A DNA stretch of 64,000 bases from Pseudomonas sp. B21-040 (GTDB taxonomy: Bacteria > Pseudomonadota > Gammaproteobacteria > Pseudomonadales > Pseudomonadaceae): assembly GCF_024748695.1 (NCBI RefSeq), contig NZ_CP087176.1, forward strand, positions 4,209,501 to 4,273,500, read 5' to 3'. Shown here one piece after another: positions 26,596-35,087 of this stretch. A program made the position numbers and the translations under genes. Within the stretch, counting starts at the first letter, position 1; every line of letters starts with the position of its first letter. A model generated the notes under the pieces. It made no database searches. It was not told the DNA's origin and was given only the letters and a program-made list of their open reading frames with translations.

Positions 26596-28386
26596 TCAGT
26601 GTTCCTCGCCCTCGCGGACGACCCAATCCACCGCATACGTCGCCAGGTAGCTGTTGACGGCAGTGCCTATCGTGGGGAAAAACGCGGTGGCGCCAAACTG
26701 CGTGAAAATCCCGAATCGCTTCAGTTTGTCCTGGACCGGGTCTTTCATCTCGGCAAAACACAACTCGATGCTCGCGTTGCGCAAGGTTTCGTCCAATTCC
26801 GCCAACATATCGGCAGACGTCACGTCCACACTGGTCATCGGTTCTGCCGCAATGACAATCCAGCGCACCGGCGTCGGCGACGTCGCCACCGCGTCCAGCA
26901 CCCGTTCATTGAACAACTCGGCGTTGGCGAAAAACAAAGGTGCATCCCAGCGAAACAAGACCAGGCCGGGGATGAGTCGCGCATCGGGAAAGCGCGTGAT
27001 GTCATGGTAACCCTGAACCTCATCGGCACGCCCCAGCACGGCTGAGTACGGCCGCCAGCCGTCCCACAGGAATTCAATCACCGCGAGCAGGATGGCCAGG
27101 CCGATACCCTCAATGGCGCCGAACACAGCAACGCCGACGGTGCAGGCGATGGACAGCCAGAACTCCCAGGGCTGAATGCGGTAGATACGGCGCAGGTCAG
27201 CGACCTCGATCAAGCCGATGGCCGATGCAATCACCACCGCGGCCAGCGCGCTGTTGGGCAAGTCCTGCAACAGGTTCGGCGCCACCATCAGCAGCAAGGC
27301 CACAGCCAGCGCTCCGACGACCCCGGATAACTGGGTTTTAGCGCCGGCGGCCTCGGCTACAGGTGTGCGTGACGAACTGCTGCTGATGGGAAAGCCCTGG
27401 AAAAACCCCGCCGCCAGATTGGCAACGCCGAGCCCGACCATCTCCTGGTTCGGGTCAACGTAAGTACGCGAGCGCGCCGCATAGACGCGCGACAGCACGC
27501 TAGTGTCAGCAAACGAAACCATCGCCACGGCGAAGCCTCCGATCACGATCGGGACGATATCGGCCTGGGTAATCCACGGAATGGCAAACGCCGGCATGCC
27601 TTGTGGAAGCGTGCCGAGGACCGATACGCCGTATTTCGTGCCAAGCTCCAGCACACCGACCACGATGGTTGCGCCGGCCACGGCGATCAAAATACCCGGA
27701 ATGCGTTTGTGCCCCTTGAGCAACAGGATCACCACCAACGTGGCGACGCCGACCGCGAACGTGATCCAGTTGCTTTTTCCCTCCATCACCCCGGAGGCGA
27801 TCGCCCACAGGTTCCTCAGAGGCCCGGCGGACTCGATCTTGAAACCGAAGACTTTCGGCAGTTGGCTGATCAATACGGTCAGTGCGATACCGTTCATGTA
27901 CCCGTAGCGGATCGGTTTGGAGAGCAGCTCCGTGATGAAGCCCAGGCGCGCTATGCCCGCCAGAATGCAGACCAGCCCCGACACAATCGCCATCATTCCC
28001 GCCAGGGCGACGGCCCGATACGGGTCGCCGCCCGACAGCGGCAGGATGACAGCAAGGATGACCGCGGCCAGCGAGGAATCCGGTCCCAGCACCAGAATCC
28101 GGCTGGGGCCGAACAACGCATAGGCGAGCAGTGGAATGATCGTCGCGTAGAGGCCATAGATGCCCGGGACGCCCGAGGCCACAGCGTAAGCAATACCCAC
28201 CGGCACCAGCATGGTGGTCAGCACGAGCCCGGCGACGATGTCATTTCGCAGCCAGGCTATTTGATAGTGTCGCAGGGTGTTCAGCCCCGGCAGCCAGCGG
28301 ATCCAGGCGCTCTGATTGGCGCCTGCTTCCCGACGGGCAATACGACCCGGTTCCGGGGTGGAAGGTGAAGAGTTCGAATCGCTCAT
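26596..28386 (-). CDS. SulP-family anion transporter with STAS domain
   Basis: A 596-residue membrane transporter. The core has about 10-14 helices, with LVPVGIAYAVASGVPGIYGL early in it and GFPISSSSSRTPVAEAAGAK in the middle. A cytosolic STAS domain (about 450-570) ends the protein. SulP members carry sulfate, bicarbonate or dicarboxylates; the substrate cannot be told from sequence alone. The start at 28386 is preferred (GGGG upstream). A small VIT-like protein gene lies upstream on the same strand. Confidence 0.9.
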   Translation of the reverse strand: MSDSNSSPSTPEPGRIARREAGANQSAWIRWLPGLNTLRHYQIAWLRNDIVAGLVLTTMLVPVGIAYAVASGVPGIYGLYATIIPLLAYALFGPSRILVLGPDSSLAAVILAVILPLSGGDPYRAVALAGMMAIVSGLVCILAGIARLGFITELLSKPIRYGYMNGIALTVLISQLPKVFGFKIESAGPLRNLWAIASGVMEGKSNWITFAVGVATLVVILLLKGHKRIPGILIAVAGATIVVGVLELGTKYGVSVLGTLPQGMPAFAIPWITQADIVPIVIGGFAVAMVSFADTSVLSRVYAARSRTYVDPNQEMVGLGVANLAAGFFQGFPISSSSSRTPVAEAAGAKTQLSGVVGALAVALLLMVAPNLLQDLPNSALAAVVIASAIGLIEVADLRRIYRIQPWEFWLSIACTVGVAVFGAIEGIGLAILLAVIEFLWDGWRPYSAVLGRADEVQGYHDITRFPDARLIPGLVLFRWDAPLFFANAELFNERVLDAVATSPTPVRWIVIAAEPMTSVDVTSADMLAELDETLRNASIELCFAEMKDPVQDKLKRFGIFTQFGATAFFPTIGTAVNSYLATYAVDWVVREGEEH

Positions 28387-28463
28387 AGAACTGTAACCCC
28401 TTGGTGTACAGCACAATTTGGCTTAGTGGGCAGCCGCGGATTGGCCGTGCCCGCCTCTCGTCT

Positions 28464-29123
28464 TCATCCGCCGAGTGCGATGATCGCGGCGATCAGCAAT
28501 GCGCCAGTGACCGCCAGCGCAATCCCGCCTTGCCACGGCTTTGCGCCTGCGTACCGCGCCAATATCCAACCCGCGATGAACAGCACCACGAGCCCGATCA
28601 AATTGGATAAACGAACGGCGAGCGCCGTCTGTTCGAGTAACAGGAAAGGTATGACGAGTGGAAAGGTCGATAACACCACCAGCAGAAAAACGCCCAATGC
28701 CCCCTTGAAATCTTCCCAGCCGAGGCCCGACTGCACTGACGTGGCCGGGTACTCGACCAGGCGGCTGCGTAACAATTCAAGGGTCTCGGTCTTGGCGGCT
28801 GCCGCCACGTGCGACGGTAATGCCCCCGCCACCAGCGCCTGCCCGGTGGCCGCGTCCGCCCTGGCGAGTTTTTCGAATAACGTGCTTTTGCGCGTGCGGT
28901 CGACCAATGCCCTGAGTAGATACATCACCCCGTCGGCGAGCCCCCAGGCAAGATTGCAACCGAGCGCGGCGAACATCATCGTACGTTCGGCCTCCTGGCC
29001 CGAGGTCGCCACGCTGATCGTCCCCGTGAACGTCATCGCCATGAGCAGGCCGAAGATCACCTCGGTGACGCGGTCGACGGGGTCGAGAATCCGCGCCCGC
29101 TTCTGTTCTACGGGGGTTGGCAT
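28464..29123 (-). CDS. VIT1/CCC1-like membrane protein
   Basis: A 219-residue protein with about five membrane segments. DPVDRVTEVIFGLLMAMTFTG at the N-terminus is close to the first helix of VIT/CCC1 iron and manganese transporters, followed by a charged helical loop and three C-terminal helices. The metal-binding glutamates of true VIT proteins are not all obvious, so metal transport is a guess. It may form an operon with the SulP gene (77 bases downstream). Confidence 0.7.
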   Translation of the reverse strand: MPTPVEQKRARILDPVDRVTEVIFGLLMAMTFTGTISVATSGQEAERTMMFAALGCNLAWGLADGVMYLLRALVDRTRKSTLFEKLARADAATGQALVAGALPSHVAAAAKTETLELLRSRLVEYPATSVQSGLGWEDFKGALGVFLLVVLSTFPLVIPFLLLEQTALAVRLSNLIGLVVLFIAGWILARYAGAKPWQGGIALAVTGALLIAAIIALGG

Positions 29124-29376
29124 ACGTCCTTCCTCGCTGAAAAGTACCTGCGGGGTGCAAACTTCCTGGGCCAGAGCACCACGCGTTCGGGCGGAGCTCC
29201 TTTCGATTTCACTTCATTGTAGTGACAAAAATAATTGTCGCCGCCATCGTGTGCGAATCTCCAATGGCGGCATGCTTGCCTGATATCGATCAGTCAAGAA
29301 GCGACACCCTGCGTAGCAGAATGCAACTACACCGTGCGCCCTCCATCGCACTATTGTTCGATGTCCTCTCTGCCAG
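29124..29376. other. Intergenic stretch without a gene
   Basis: No open frame here has coding character. The 412-base gap between the VIT-like gene and the first dioxygenase otherwise holds the promoter and leader of the dioxygenase from 29377 onward. Confidence 0.6.
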
Positions 29377-29440
29377 TGTCCCAGCATGCGAAGAAACTGT
29401 CCCGCCAAGCCCATGGTATTGCGCCCGCGCTACCTACTAT
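29377..29440 (+). promoter_or_regulatory. AraC-type operator and promoter, copy 1 (dioxygenase 1)
   Basis: TGTCCCAGCATGC (from 29377) and TGTCCCGCCAAGC (from 29398) are direct repeats 21 bp apart, followed by CCCATGG (29410-29416) and TACTAT (29435-29440) as -10 box. The second repeat covers the -35 region, as expected for activation by an AraC-family protein. The 64-bp stretch matches 33333-33396 at 53 positions with identical spacing. Confidence 0.75.
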
Positions 29441-29535
29441 AGGACCGGTACCTCTGCCCCGCTGGCAGGGGCCAGTTACTTATGCCGGATGCACACATTT
29501 GCGCACCGCTGTACAAGCCCGGATTGGAGACAACA

Positions 29536-30498
29536 ATGACGACAGTCGCCACAACCCAAGACACTCCTTCACCACATCCCCACTCGGCACCCGCCATTAT
29601 TCGGTCGTCAGTGCGTCAGCATTCGATCAAGGTGGAGATTTGCTCCCCCGCCATCGGTGCCGAACTGAGCAACATCAACCTGGCCGACGCTACCCGGGAT
29701 CCCGAACTGATCGCACAAATCCGGGCGCTGTGGTTGAAGCACAAAGTGCTGTTCTTTCGCGATCAGGACATTTCTCCCCTGGAGCAACAGCACTTCGCCG
29801 CGCAATTCGGCGAACTGGAAGGTCATCCCCTGGCACCGAGCCATCCGGAGGCGGACAAGTTGCTGATGCTTTATCGCAACCTTGACCCGAACAAGCCCAA
29901 GAGTTTTGTCGAAAAGGCCAGCCGAGAAAACCTCTGGCACACGGATGTCACCTTCAAGCCAGCGCCGCCTCGCGGAGCGATATTGCGCTGCGAGCAGGGC
30001 CCTGAATCCGGCGGCGACACCCTGTTCTCCAACATGGTCATGGCTTACGAAAACCTGCCCGAAGCGGTCAAACAACGGATCGAAGGTCTGTACGCAAAGC
30101 ACAGTGCCGAGCATTCCTTTGGTGCCCAGTTGCCACGTGAACAACGTCACGCCATGGCCGCGAAGAATCCCGCCGCTGAACATCCTGTGGTGCTTGTTCA
30201 TCCCGAAACAGGCGAAAAGGTGCTGTTCGTCAACTCCGCGTTCACCACCCATTTCTCGAATTTCTTCAACTTCGAGGATATCCGCTACGGCCAGGACTTC
30301 ATGCCCGAGGCTCATCACCTGATGAACTACCTGACGTCGCAGGCCGCGATTCCCGAGTACCAGGTACGTCTGAAGTGGCGAACCAACACGATTGCCATGT
30401 GGGACAACTTGCAAGTCCAGCACTACGCAGTTGCTGACTACGGCAATGCGCCAAGAAAGATGCTACGCGCGACTCTCGCGGGCACCCCGCTCACCTGA
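29536..30498 (+). CDS. TauD/TfdA-family Fe(II)/2-oxoglutarate dioxygenase 1
   Basis: A 320-residue non-haem iron dioxygenase. The iron triad is LWHTD (His135, Asp137) and QVQHYAVADY (His296); Arg307 or Arg311 (APRKMLR) should bind 2-oxoglutarate. The middle motif GGDTLFSNMVMAYENLP is shared with the paralogue at 33571. The start at 29536 follows TTGGAGA; residues 1-28 form an extension absent from the paralogue. Family members hydroxylate taurine, sulfate esters, phenoxy acids and other acids. The substrate here is unknown. The cupin gene follows after 107 bases. Confidence 0.88.
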   Translation: MTTVATTQDTPSPHPHSAPAIIRSSVRQHSIKVEICSPAIGAELSNINLADATRDPELIAQIRALWLKHKVLFFRDQDISPLEQQHFAAQFGELEGHPLAPSHPEADKLLMLYRNLDPNKPKSFVEKASRENLWHTDVTFKPAPPRGAILRCEQGPESGGDTLFSNMVMAYENLPEAVKQRIEGLYAKHSAEHSFGAQLPREQRHAMAAKNPAAEHPVVLVHPETGEKVLFVNSAFTTHFSNFFNFEDIRYGQDFMPEAHHLMNYLTSQAAIPEYQVRLKWRTNTIAMWDNLQVQHYAVADYGNAPRKMLRATLAGTPLT

Positions 30499-30605
30499 TC
30501 CCGACACCCCCTTCAGAAAATCCGGAGCACCCGACCATCAGAGAGGGTCGGGCGGCTTTGGCTGCCGACGAATACTCGACCTGAACCGCATCAATGGAGA
30601 AAGAC

Positions 30606-31085
30606 ATGCTCTACGAACACGTCGACACCGCAGTCATCGATGGCGAATCGCTGCCGTGGATACCCTTTACGCCCTATGCGGAAAACGTCCTGCTGAAGTA
30701 CTTCAAACTTGACCCGATCCGGGGTGAATGGATCGTCATGATGAAGGCACCGCTGGACATGCAACTGCCCAAGCATCACCACACCGGGACGGTGATGGTT
30801 TACACGATCGAAGGCCAGTGGAAATACAAGGAGCATGACTGGATCGCCGGCCCTGGCAGCATCGTGTACGAGACGGCGGCATCGACTCACACGCCTGAAG
30901 TCGTCAGCACGGGAAGCGCAGATGGGTATGTGCTCACGCTGGTTCACGTGACCGGCGATCTGGCGTTCCTGGACGGGAACGACAACATCGTCGCGCTCGA
31001 AAACTGGAAGTCCGGGTTGAAGCGTTATCTCGCCTGGTGCGAGCAACATGACATCGCGCCGAAAGACCTCACGGCATTCAACTGA
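30606..31085 (+). CDS. Cupin protein, 2,4'-dihydroxyacetophenone dioxygenase-like
   Basis: A 159-residue single-domain cupin. PKHHHTGTVMVYTIEG (His57-59, Glu69) and STHTPEV (His95) give the usual metal-binding pattern. LPWIPFTPYAENVLLKYF and the overall length resemble 2,4'-dihydroxyacetophenone dioxygenase, an iron enzyme that cleaves a C-C bond of a hydroxyketone; the function here is not certain. The start at 30606 follows GGAGAAAGAC. It is probably cotranscribed with dioxygenase 1. Confidence 0.75.
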   Translation: MLYEHVDTAVIDGESLPWIPFTPYAENVLLKYFKLDPIRGEWIVMMKAPLDMQLPKHHHTGTVMVYTIEGQWKYKEHDWIAGPGSIVYETAASTHTPEVVSTGSADGYVLTLVHVTGDLAFLDGNDNIVALENWKSGLKRYLAWCEQHDIAPKDLTAFN

Positions 31086-31116
31086 GTAACAGGTATTGCC
31101 GCGAACATCGCGAATC

Positions 31117-31142
31117 GGGCGGGCGCGCCAAGGCGCTCGCCC
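31117..31142. terminator. Hairpin between convergent cupin and hydrolase genes
   Basis: GGGCGGGCGC pairs with GCGCTCGCCC (one G-T pair) over a 6-base loop. It lies between the two convergent stop codons (31085 and 31149) and probably ends both transcripts, although no long U-run follows. Confidence 0.55.
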
Positions 31143-31148
31143 TCGTCG

Positions 31149-32186
31149 TTAGAACTGTTCGAGATACGTTAGGAGCAGTTCGTTGACCTGTTCGGGGCTT
31201 TCTTCCGCGGCGCTATGACCCACGCCGGGTAACAGCACCTTGTTCTGCAGCCCGGGTAAATAAGTGTCGAGCTGGTCGTAGAGACCGCGGATTTCGACCG
31301 GTTCCAGTGAAGGGTCGGCAGCACCACCGATGAACAGGCTTGGCTGGCGCACCACCGCACCGTCGAGAAACGCGGTGATTTCCCAGTTCCGGTCGCGACA
31401 GCGGTAGTAGTTCAGGGCACCGCTAAACCCGGTGCGGGAATATTCGGCGACGTAGTAATCAAGCGCCCGCTCGCTCAGCCATGACGGGAACTCGCCCTTC
31501 GGTTCCGTGAAGGCGTTGAGAATGGGCTCACCTGGCTCGACGAACAGACGCCAGCGTTCAGCGCCGACAGCACTGCCGGAAATCGAATAGAAAACACTAC
31601 GCAAGGTCTTGCGCGGGTCGCAGGCCAATTCGCGATCCGGCTTTTCGAGCTGCTGGAAATACAGGTGGTGATACACCCTGCCCTTGGCCATTGCCTGCAA
31701 AGCTACGGTCGGCTTGATCTTGCCACGCGGTGGCACCGGCGTATTGAGCATCACCAGGCCACGGAACAGATCCGGCCGCAGCATGGCCGCCGCCTGGGCC
31801 ACCCAGGCACCCAAGTCGTGCCCAATGATCACCGCTGACGTTTCGCCCAGAGTCGCCATCAAGCCCACCATGTCGCCGACTGCCTGACTCATGTCATAGG
31901 CTTCGATGGCATCGGGTCGATCGGTTTGCCCAAACCCCCGCTGATCGGGGACCACGACTCGATACCCGGCCTCGACCAACGCCCCGATCTGGCGCCGCCA
32001 CATGTACCAAAGATAAGGAAAACCGTGCAGCAGAATGACGAGCGGGCCCTGCCCCTCGTCGATGTAATGCATGCGAATACCGTTGAGTTCGGCAAAGCAG
32101 TGATTGAATGCATCGGGATCGTCGGCGTCCGATCGCTCTATTGCCACTTGCTTCTGACCGACGCGCATAGCGGGGCGCTTGTTCAT
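31149..32186 (-). CDS. Alpha/beta hydrolase, epoxide-hydrolase type
   Basis: A 345-residue hydrolase. HGFPYLW (oxyanion loop, His54), PDQRGFGQTDRP, the nucleophile elbow GHDLGAW (Asp124, not Ser) and PGVGHSAAEE (catalytic His) indicate an epoxide hydrolase or haloalkane dehalogenase mechanism. Tyrosines in the cap (YHHLYFQQ, YYRCRDRNWE) favour an epoxide hydrolase. The start follows GGAGGTAG. It is divergent from the AraC gene, and a TGTCCC repeat pair in the 109-base gap points toward it, so it is likely part of the same regulon as the two dioxygenases. Confidence 0.85.
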   Translation of the reverse strand: MNKRPAMRVGQKQVAIERSDADDPDAFNHCFAELNGIRMHYIDEGQGPLVILLHGFPYLWYMWRRQIGALVEAGYRVVVPDQRGFGQTDRPDAIEAYDMSQAVGDMVGLMATLGETSAVIIGHDLGAWVAQAAAMLRPDLFRGLVMLNTPVPPRGKIKPTVALQAMAKGRVYHHLYFQQLEKPDRELACDPRKTLRSVFYSISGSAVGAERWRLFVEPGEPILNAFTEPKGEFPSWLSERALDYYVAEYSRTGFSGALNYYRCRDRNWEITAFLDGAVVRQPSLFIGGAADPSLEPVEIRGLYDQLDTYLPGLQNKVLLPGVGHSAAEESPEQVNELLLTYLEQF

Positions 32187-32221
32187 TTATCTACCTCCAT
32201 CCTTTTTTGGTTGTTGGCCTG

Positions 32222-32286
32222 AAGGTAGCCGTGACAAGGCGTCCTGCACTAAGCTGCGCAGGACACAATCTTGTGAAATTGGGACA
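32222..32286 (-). promoter_or_regulatory. AraC-type operator and promoter, copy 3 (alpha/beta hydrolase)
   Basis: On the minus strand TGTCCC (from 32286) and TGTCCTGCGCAGC (from 32265) are 21 bp apart, as in the two dioxygenase promoters. TACCTT at 32227-32222 lies 38 bases beyond the second repeat, where the other promoters have TACTAT at 37. A further GGGACA (32289-32294) abuts the AraC start and could give autoregulation. Confidence 0.6.
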
Positions 32287-32295
32287 CGGGGACAC

Positions 32296-33321
32296 ATGTA
32301 TACCCTGACGCGAAGTGCCAGCCTTACCGACTATGAGCAGGTTGCCCGTTCAGTGGGGCTCGATCCCTTTCGTATGCTGCGTTTGGCCAAGTTGCCGGCC
32401 AGTGTCCTCGACGATCCGAATATCATGATCAGCATCGATTCGGTGGGTTGGCTGCTGGAGGAATCAGCCCGCCTGTCCGGCCAGGAGGCCTTCGGGTTGT
32501 TGCTCGCGGAAACGCGACACCTGTCCAATTTCGGCATGCTGGCGTTGCTCATCCGCGAAGAACCAACACTTCGTGCCGCCTTGCAATCGTGTGCGCGGTA
32601 CATGCGTCTGCATAACGCCGGGGTGCAGTTGCGACTTGAAGACGCAGGCGACCTGGTGCTGCTACATGTGGGTGTGAATATGCAGGGTGGGCACGGTGTC
32701 TGGCGCCAGGCTATCGAACAGTCGACAGGCATTGGCCTGCGGACGTTGAGCGTACTGACGCGCAATACGTTTCGCCCGGTCAGGGTCAGTTTTACTCACG
32801 AGCGCCCTTCCAGCCTTGAAGTGCACCAACGAGTGCTGGGGGCCGCTGTCGAGTTTTCCCAGGAATTCAACGCCATTGTTTGCCGCGCGCGCGACCTGGA
32901 CATGCCCATTCCCGCGGCTGACCCCGCGTTGCATCGCGAGGTGAAGCGAACGCTGGACATGCAATTGGCTAACCTGCGCGACGAACCGGCGCAGCGCGTA
33001 CGCCAGATCGTCAAGATGCTGCTGCCAAGCGGACTGTGTTCTGTCGACGGGGTTGCCCAGCATCTTGGCATGCATCGACGCACCCTTAACCGACACCTGG
33101 CGACCGAGGGAGAGAGTGTCACAACGATCATCAATGCTGTGCGTGCTGAACTCGCCGAAGAGTATCTGGCTAACAGCAAACGCCGATTGTATGAAGTTGC
33201 CGAACTTCTCGGTTTTTCCTCTGCCGGTGATTTTTCACGCTGGTTTCGCAGTCAGTTTGGCAAGACACCTTCCGATTGGGCTGCCTGCTATCGAGAGAGC
33301 AAGGCAACACCACCGCTTTAA
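32296..33321 (+). CDS. AraC-family transcriptional regulator of the dioxygenase region
   Basis: A 341-residue regulator. An N-terminal ligand-sensing domain of the arabinose_bd/OruR type fills about residues 1-210 (MYTLTRSASLTDYEQVARSV). The C-terminal AraC helix-turn-helix pair follows (VDGVAQHLGMHRRTLNRHL, then LYEVAELLGFSSAGDFSRWF) with a typical FGKTPSDW end. It lies centrally between the dioxygenase 1/cupin and hydrolase genes on the left and dioxygenase 2 on the right. Matching TGTCCC operators occur in front of all three units, which makes it the likely regulator of all of them. The inducer is unknown. Confidence 0.88.
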   Translation: MYTLTRSASLTDYEQVARSVGLDPFRMLRLAKLPASVLDDPNIMISIDSVGWLLEESARLSGQEAFGLLLAETRHLSNFGMLALLIREEPTLRAALQSCARYMRLHNAGVQLRLEDAGDLVLLHVGVNMQGGHGVWRQAIEQSTGIGLRTLSVLTRNTFRPVRVSFTHERPSSLEVHQRVLGAAVEFSQEFNAIVCRARDLDMPIPAADPALHREVKRTLDMQLANLRDEPAQRVRQIVKMLLPSGLCSVDGVAQHLGMHRRTLNRHLATEGESVTTIINAVRAELAEEYLANSKRRLYEVAELLGFSSAGDFSRWFRSQFGKTPSDWAACYRESKATPPL

Positions 33322-33332
33322 CCCGCCTGCTG

Positions 33333-33396
33333 TGTCCCAATAAGCGAAGAAAATGTCCCGCCATGCCCATGGCATGACTCTCGCGCTTCCTACTAT
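33333..33396 (+). promoter_or_regulatory. AraC-type operator and promoter, copy 2 (dioxygenase 2)
   Basis: TGTCCCAATAAGC (from 33333) and TGTCCCGCCATGC (from 33354) are direct repeats 21 bp apart, with CCCATGG (33366-33372) and -10 TACTAT (33391-33396) at the same distances as in copy 1. The leader after it also keeps AGGGGCCAGT and GCCGGAT blocks of copy 1, showing that promoter and leader were duplicated together. Confidence 0.75.
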
Positions 33397-33570
33397 GGGT
33401 CCGCGGTCCCTTCTTAACTGAGAGGGGCCAGTACATGCGCCGGATACCCATCTCCCGCCTTGCCGCACCTGCAAAGACCGGATCAACAATAACAAGCGCC
33501 GCCGTCTATCAAGGCACGATTTCTCCTGCCTGCCCACGGCCCGGCCAAGAACCATCGAAATGGAGACGCA

Positions 33571-34428
33571 ATGCGAGTCGAACAATTGACCTGTGCCATT
33601 GGCGCGGAACTGCACAACGTGAATCTGGGCGACGCAGTGCGCGACGACGGCTTGTTCAACGAAGTGTATGCGGCACTATTGAAATACAAGGTGCTGTTCC
33701 TGCGCGATCAGGATCTGGACAAGCTCTCACGCCGCGATCACGAAGCATTTGCCCTGCGCCTCGGCCAGCTCGAAACCCATCCGATGCTCCCCAGCCACCC
33801 GGAAGCCCCCGGTCTCGTGCAAATCTACAAGACCCCGGAGAATCCGGCGGATCGCTACGAGAATGCGTGGCACTGCGATGCCACCTGGCGGGAGTCGCCG
33901 CCGATGGGCGCTGTGTTGCGCTGTATCGAATGCCCACCCACCGGAGGCGACACCATGTGGGCCAACATGGTGATGGCCTATGAAAAACTGCCAATCGATG
34001 TGAAGCAGGAAATCGACAGCTTGATCGCCAGCCACAGCTTCAACGCTTCCTTCGCTGCCGCCATGCCGAAGGAAAAGCGCTTGGCGATGAAGGCTCAATA
34101 CCCCGATGCCGAGCATCCGGTAGTGCGTACCCATCCCGAAACCGGCGAAAAGGTGCTCTTCGTCAATGCCTACGCGACGCACTTCGTGAACTACCACAGC
34201 CAGGGACGCGTCCGTGTCGGCCAGGACTACAACCAAAAAGGCGTCGACCTGCTGAAGTACCTGATTAGCCAGGCCTACAACCCCGAGTACCAAGTCCGTT
34301 GGCGCTGGAAGCAAAACAGCGTGGCGATATGGGATAACCGTTGCACCCAGCACTATGCAGTGATGGACTATCCGCCCTGCCATCGCAAGATGGAGCGCGC
34401 GGCCATCATCGGCGACAAACCCTACTGA
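33571..34428 (+). CDS. TauD/TfdA-family Fe(II)/2-oxoglutarate dioxygenase 2
   Basis: A 285-residue paralogue of the dioxygenase at 29536. The iron ligands are AWHCD (His101, Asp103) and TQHYAVMDY (His261), with Arg272 or Arg276 for 2-oxoglutarate. GGDTMWANMVMAYEKLP and HPVVRTHPETGEKVLFVN align directly with the first enzyme. The start MRVEQLTCAIGAEL follows GGAGACG and gives a protein without the 28-residue N-terminal extension of the other. It has its own copy of the AraC operator. The differing second ligand residue (HCD versus HTD) and the divergence suggest different substrates or stereochemistry. Confidence 0.88.
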   Translation: MRVEQLTCAIGAELHNVNLGDAVRDDGLFNEVYAALLKYKVLFLRDQDLDKLSRRDHEAFALRLGQLETHPMLPSHPEAPGLVQIYKTPENPADRYENAWHCDATWRESPPMGAVLRCIECPPTGGDTMWANMVMAYEKLPIDVKQEIDSLIASHSFNASFAAAMPKEKRLAMKAQYPDAEHPVVRTHPETGEKVLFVNAYATHFVNYHSQGRVRVGQDYNQKGVDLLKYLISQAYNPEYQVRWRWKQNSVAIWDNRCTQHYAVMDYPPCHRKMERAAIIGDKPY

Positions 34429-34589
34429 CAAGTAAAGCGGCCCAGAGACGAGAGATGCTTCAGAGTGTCTACTTTGGGCCGACTATAGCCTTTTACGACA
34501 GGCAGAAAACAACCAGAAAGCGTCGGTCGACAACGACAACACTGGCTGTTTAAATTTGCGGCCTTCTCAATACAAGGTATCCCCCCTGA

Positions 34590-34991
34590 ATGACTGATGC
34601 CTTCCAGGGCAGCTGCCTTTGCGGCGCCGTCAAGTATCGGGTCTTGTCACAACCTAAAGCGCTGTCTCACTGCCATTGCAGCCAATGTCGCAAAAGCCAT
34701 GGGGCAGCCTTTGCCAGCTATGGCAGTGTGTTGCGCGATGATCTGCAACTTATTCAAGGCGCCGATAGCCTCAAGTCGTACCCGTCCTCTGAATCCGTAC
34801 TTCGGCAATTTTGCCATCAGTGCGGCTCGTCGCTGTTCTGGTCAGCGAGCCAAGGCGAATACTCTGACTGGATCTCGATAGCGCTAGGGACTTTGGATAC
34901 AACACTGCCCTCGGCCAAACAAAAACACGTTCAGGTGATGTCCAAGGCTTCGTGGTACGAAATTCTGGATCAATGGCCGCAACACCAGTGA
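34590..34991 (+). CDS. GFA-family zinc protein (glutathione-dependent formaldehyde-activating-like)
   Basis: A 133-residue CENP-V/GFA fold protein. Zinc ligands CLCG, CHCSQCRK and CHQCGS are visible at residues about 9-11, 29-35 and 69-72. Named for a formaldehyde-activating enzyme, but most members have unknown function. It stands alone between dioxygenase 2 and the convergent NCS1 permease. Confidence 0.85.
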   Translation: MTDAFQGSCLCGAVKYRVLSQPKALSHCHCSQCRKSHGAAFASYGSVLRDDLQLIQGADSLKSYPSSESVLRQFCHQCGSSLFWSASQGEYSDWISIALGTLDTTLPSAKQKHVQVMSKASWYEILDQWPQHQ

Positions 34992-35046
34992 TCGCAATGG
35001 GTCGGAAATGCTCTGTACCTCAAAGATCAAAGTGCCCTCAGGCAAC

Positions 35047-35081
35047 GGCGACAGTGCAGCGTAGATCAATGCACTGTCGCC
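35047..35081. terminator. Terminator hairpin between GFA gene and NCS1 permease
   Basis: GGCGACAGTGCA pairs perfectly with TGCACTGTCGCC (12 bp) over an 11-base loop, 6 bases from the permease stop, between convergent genes. Confidence 0.8.
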
Positions 35082-35087
35082 CCTCGG

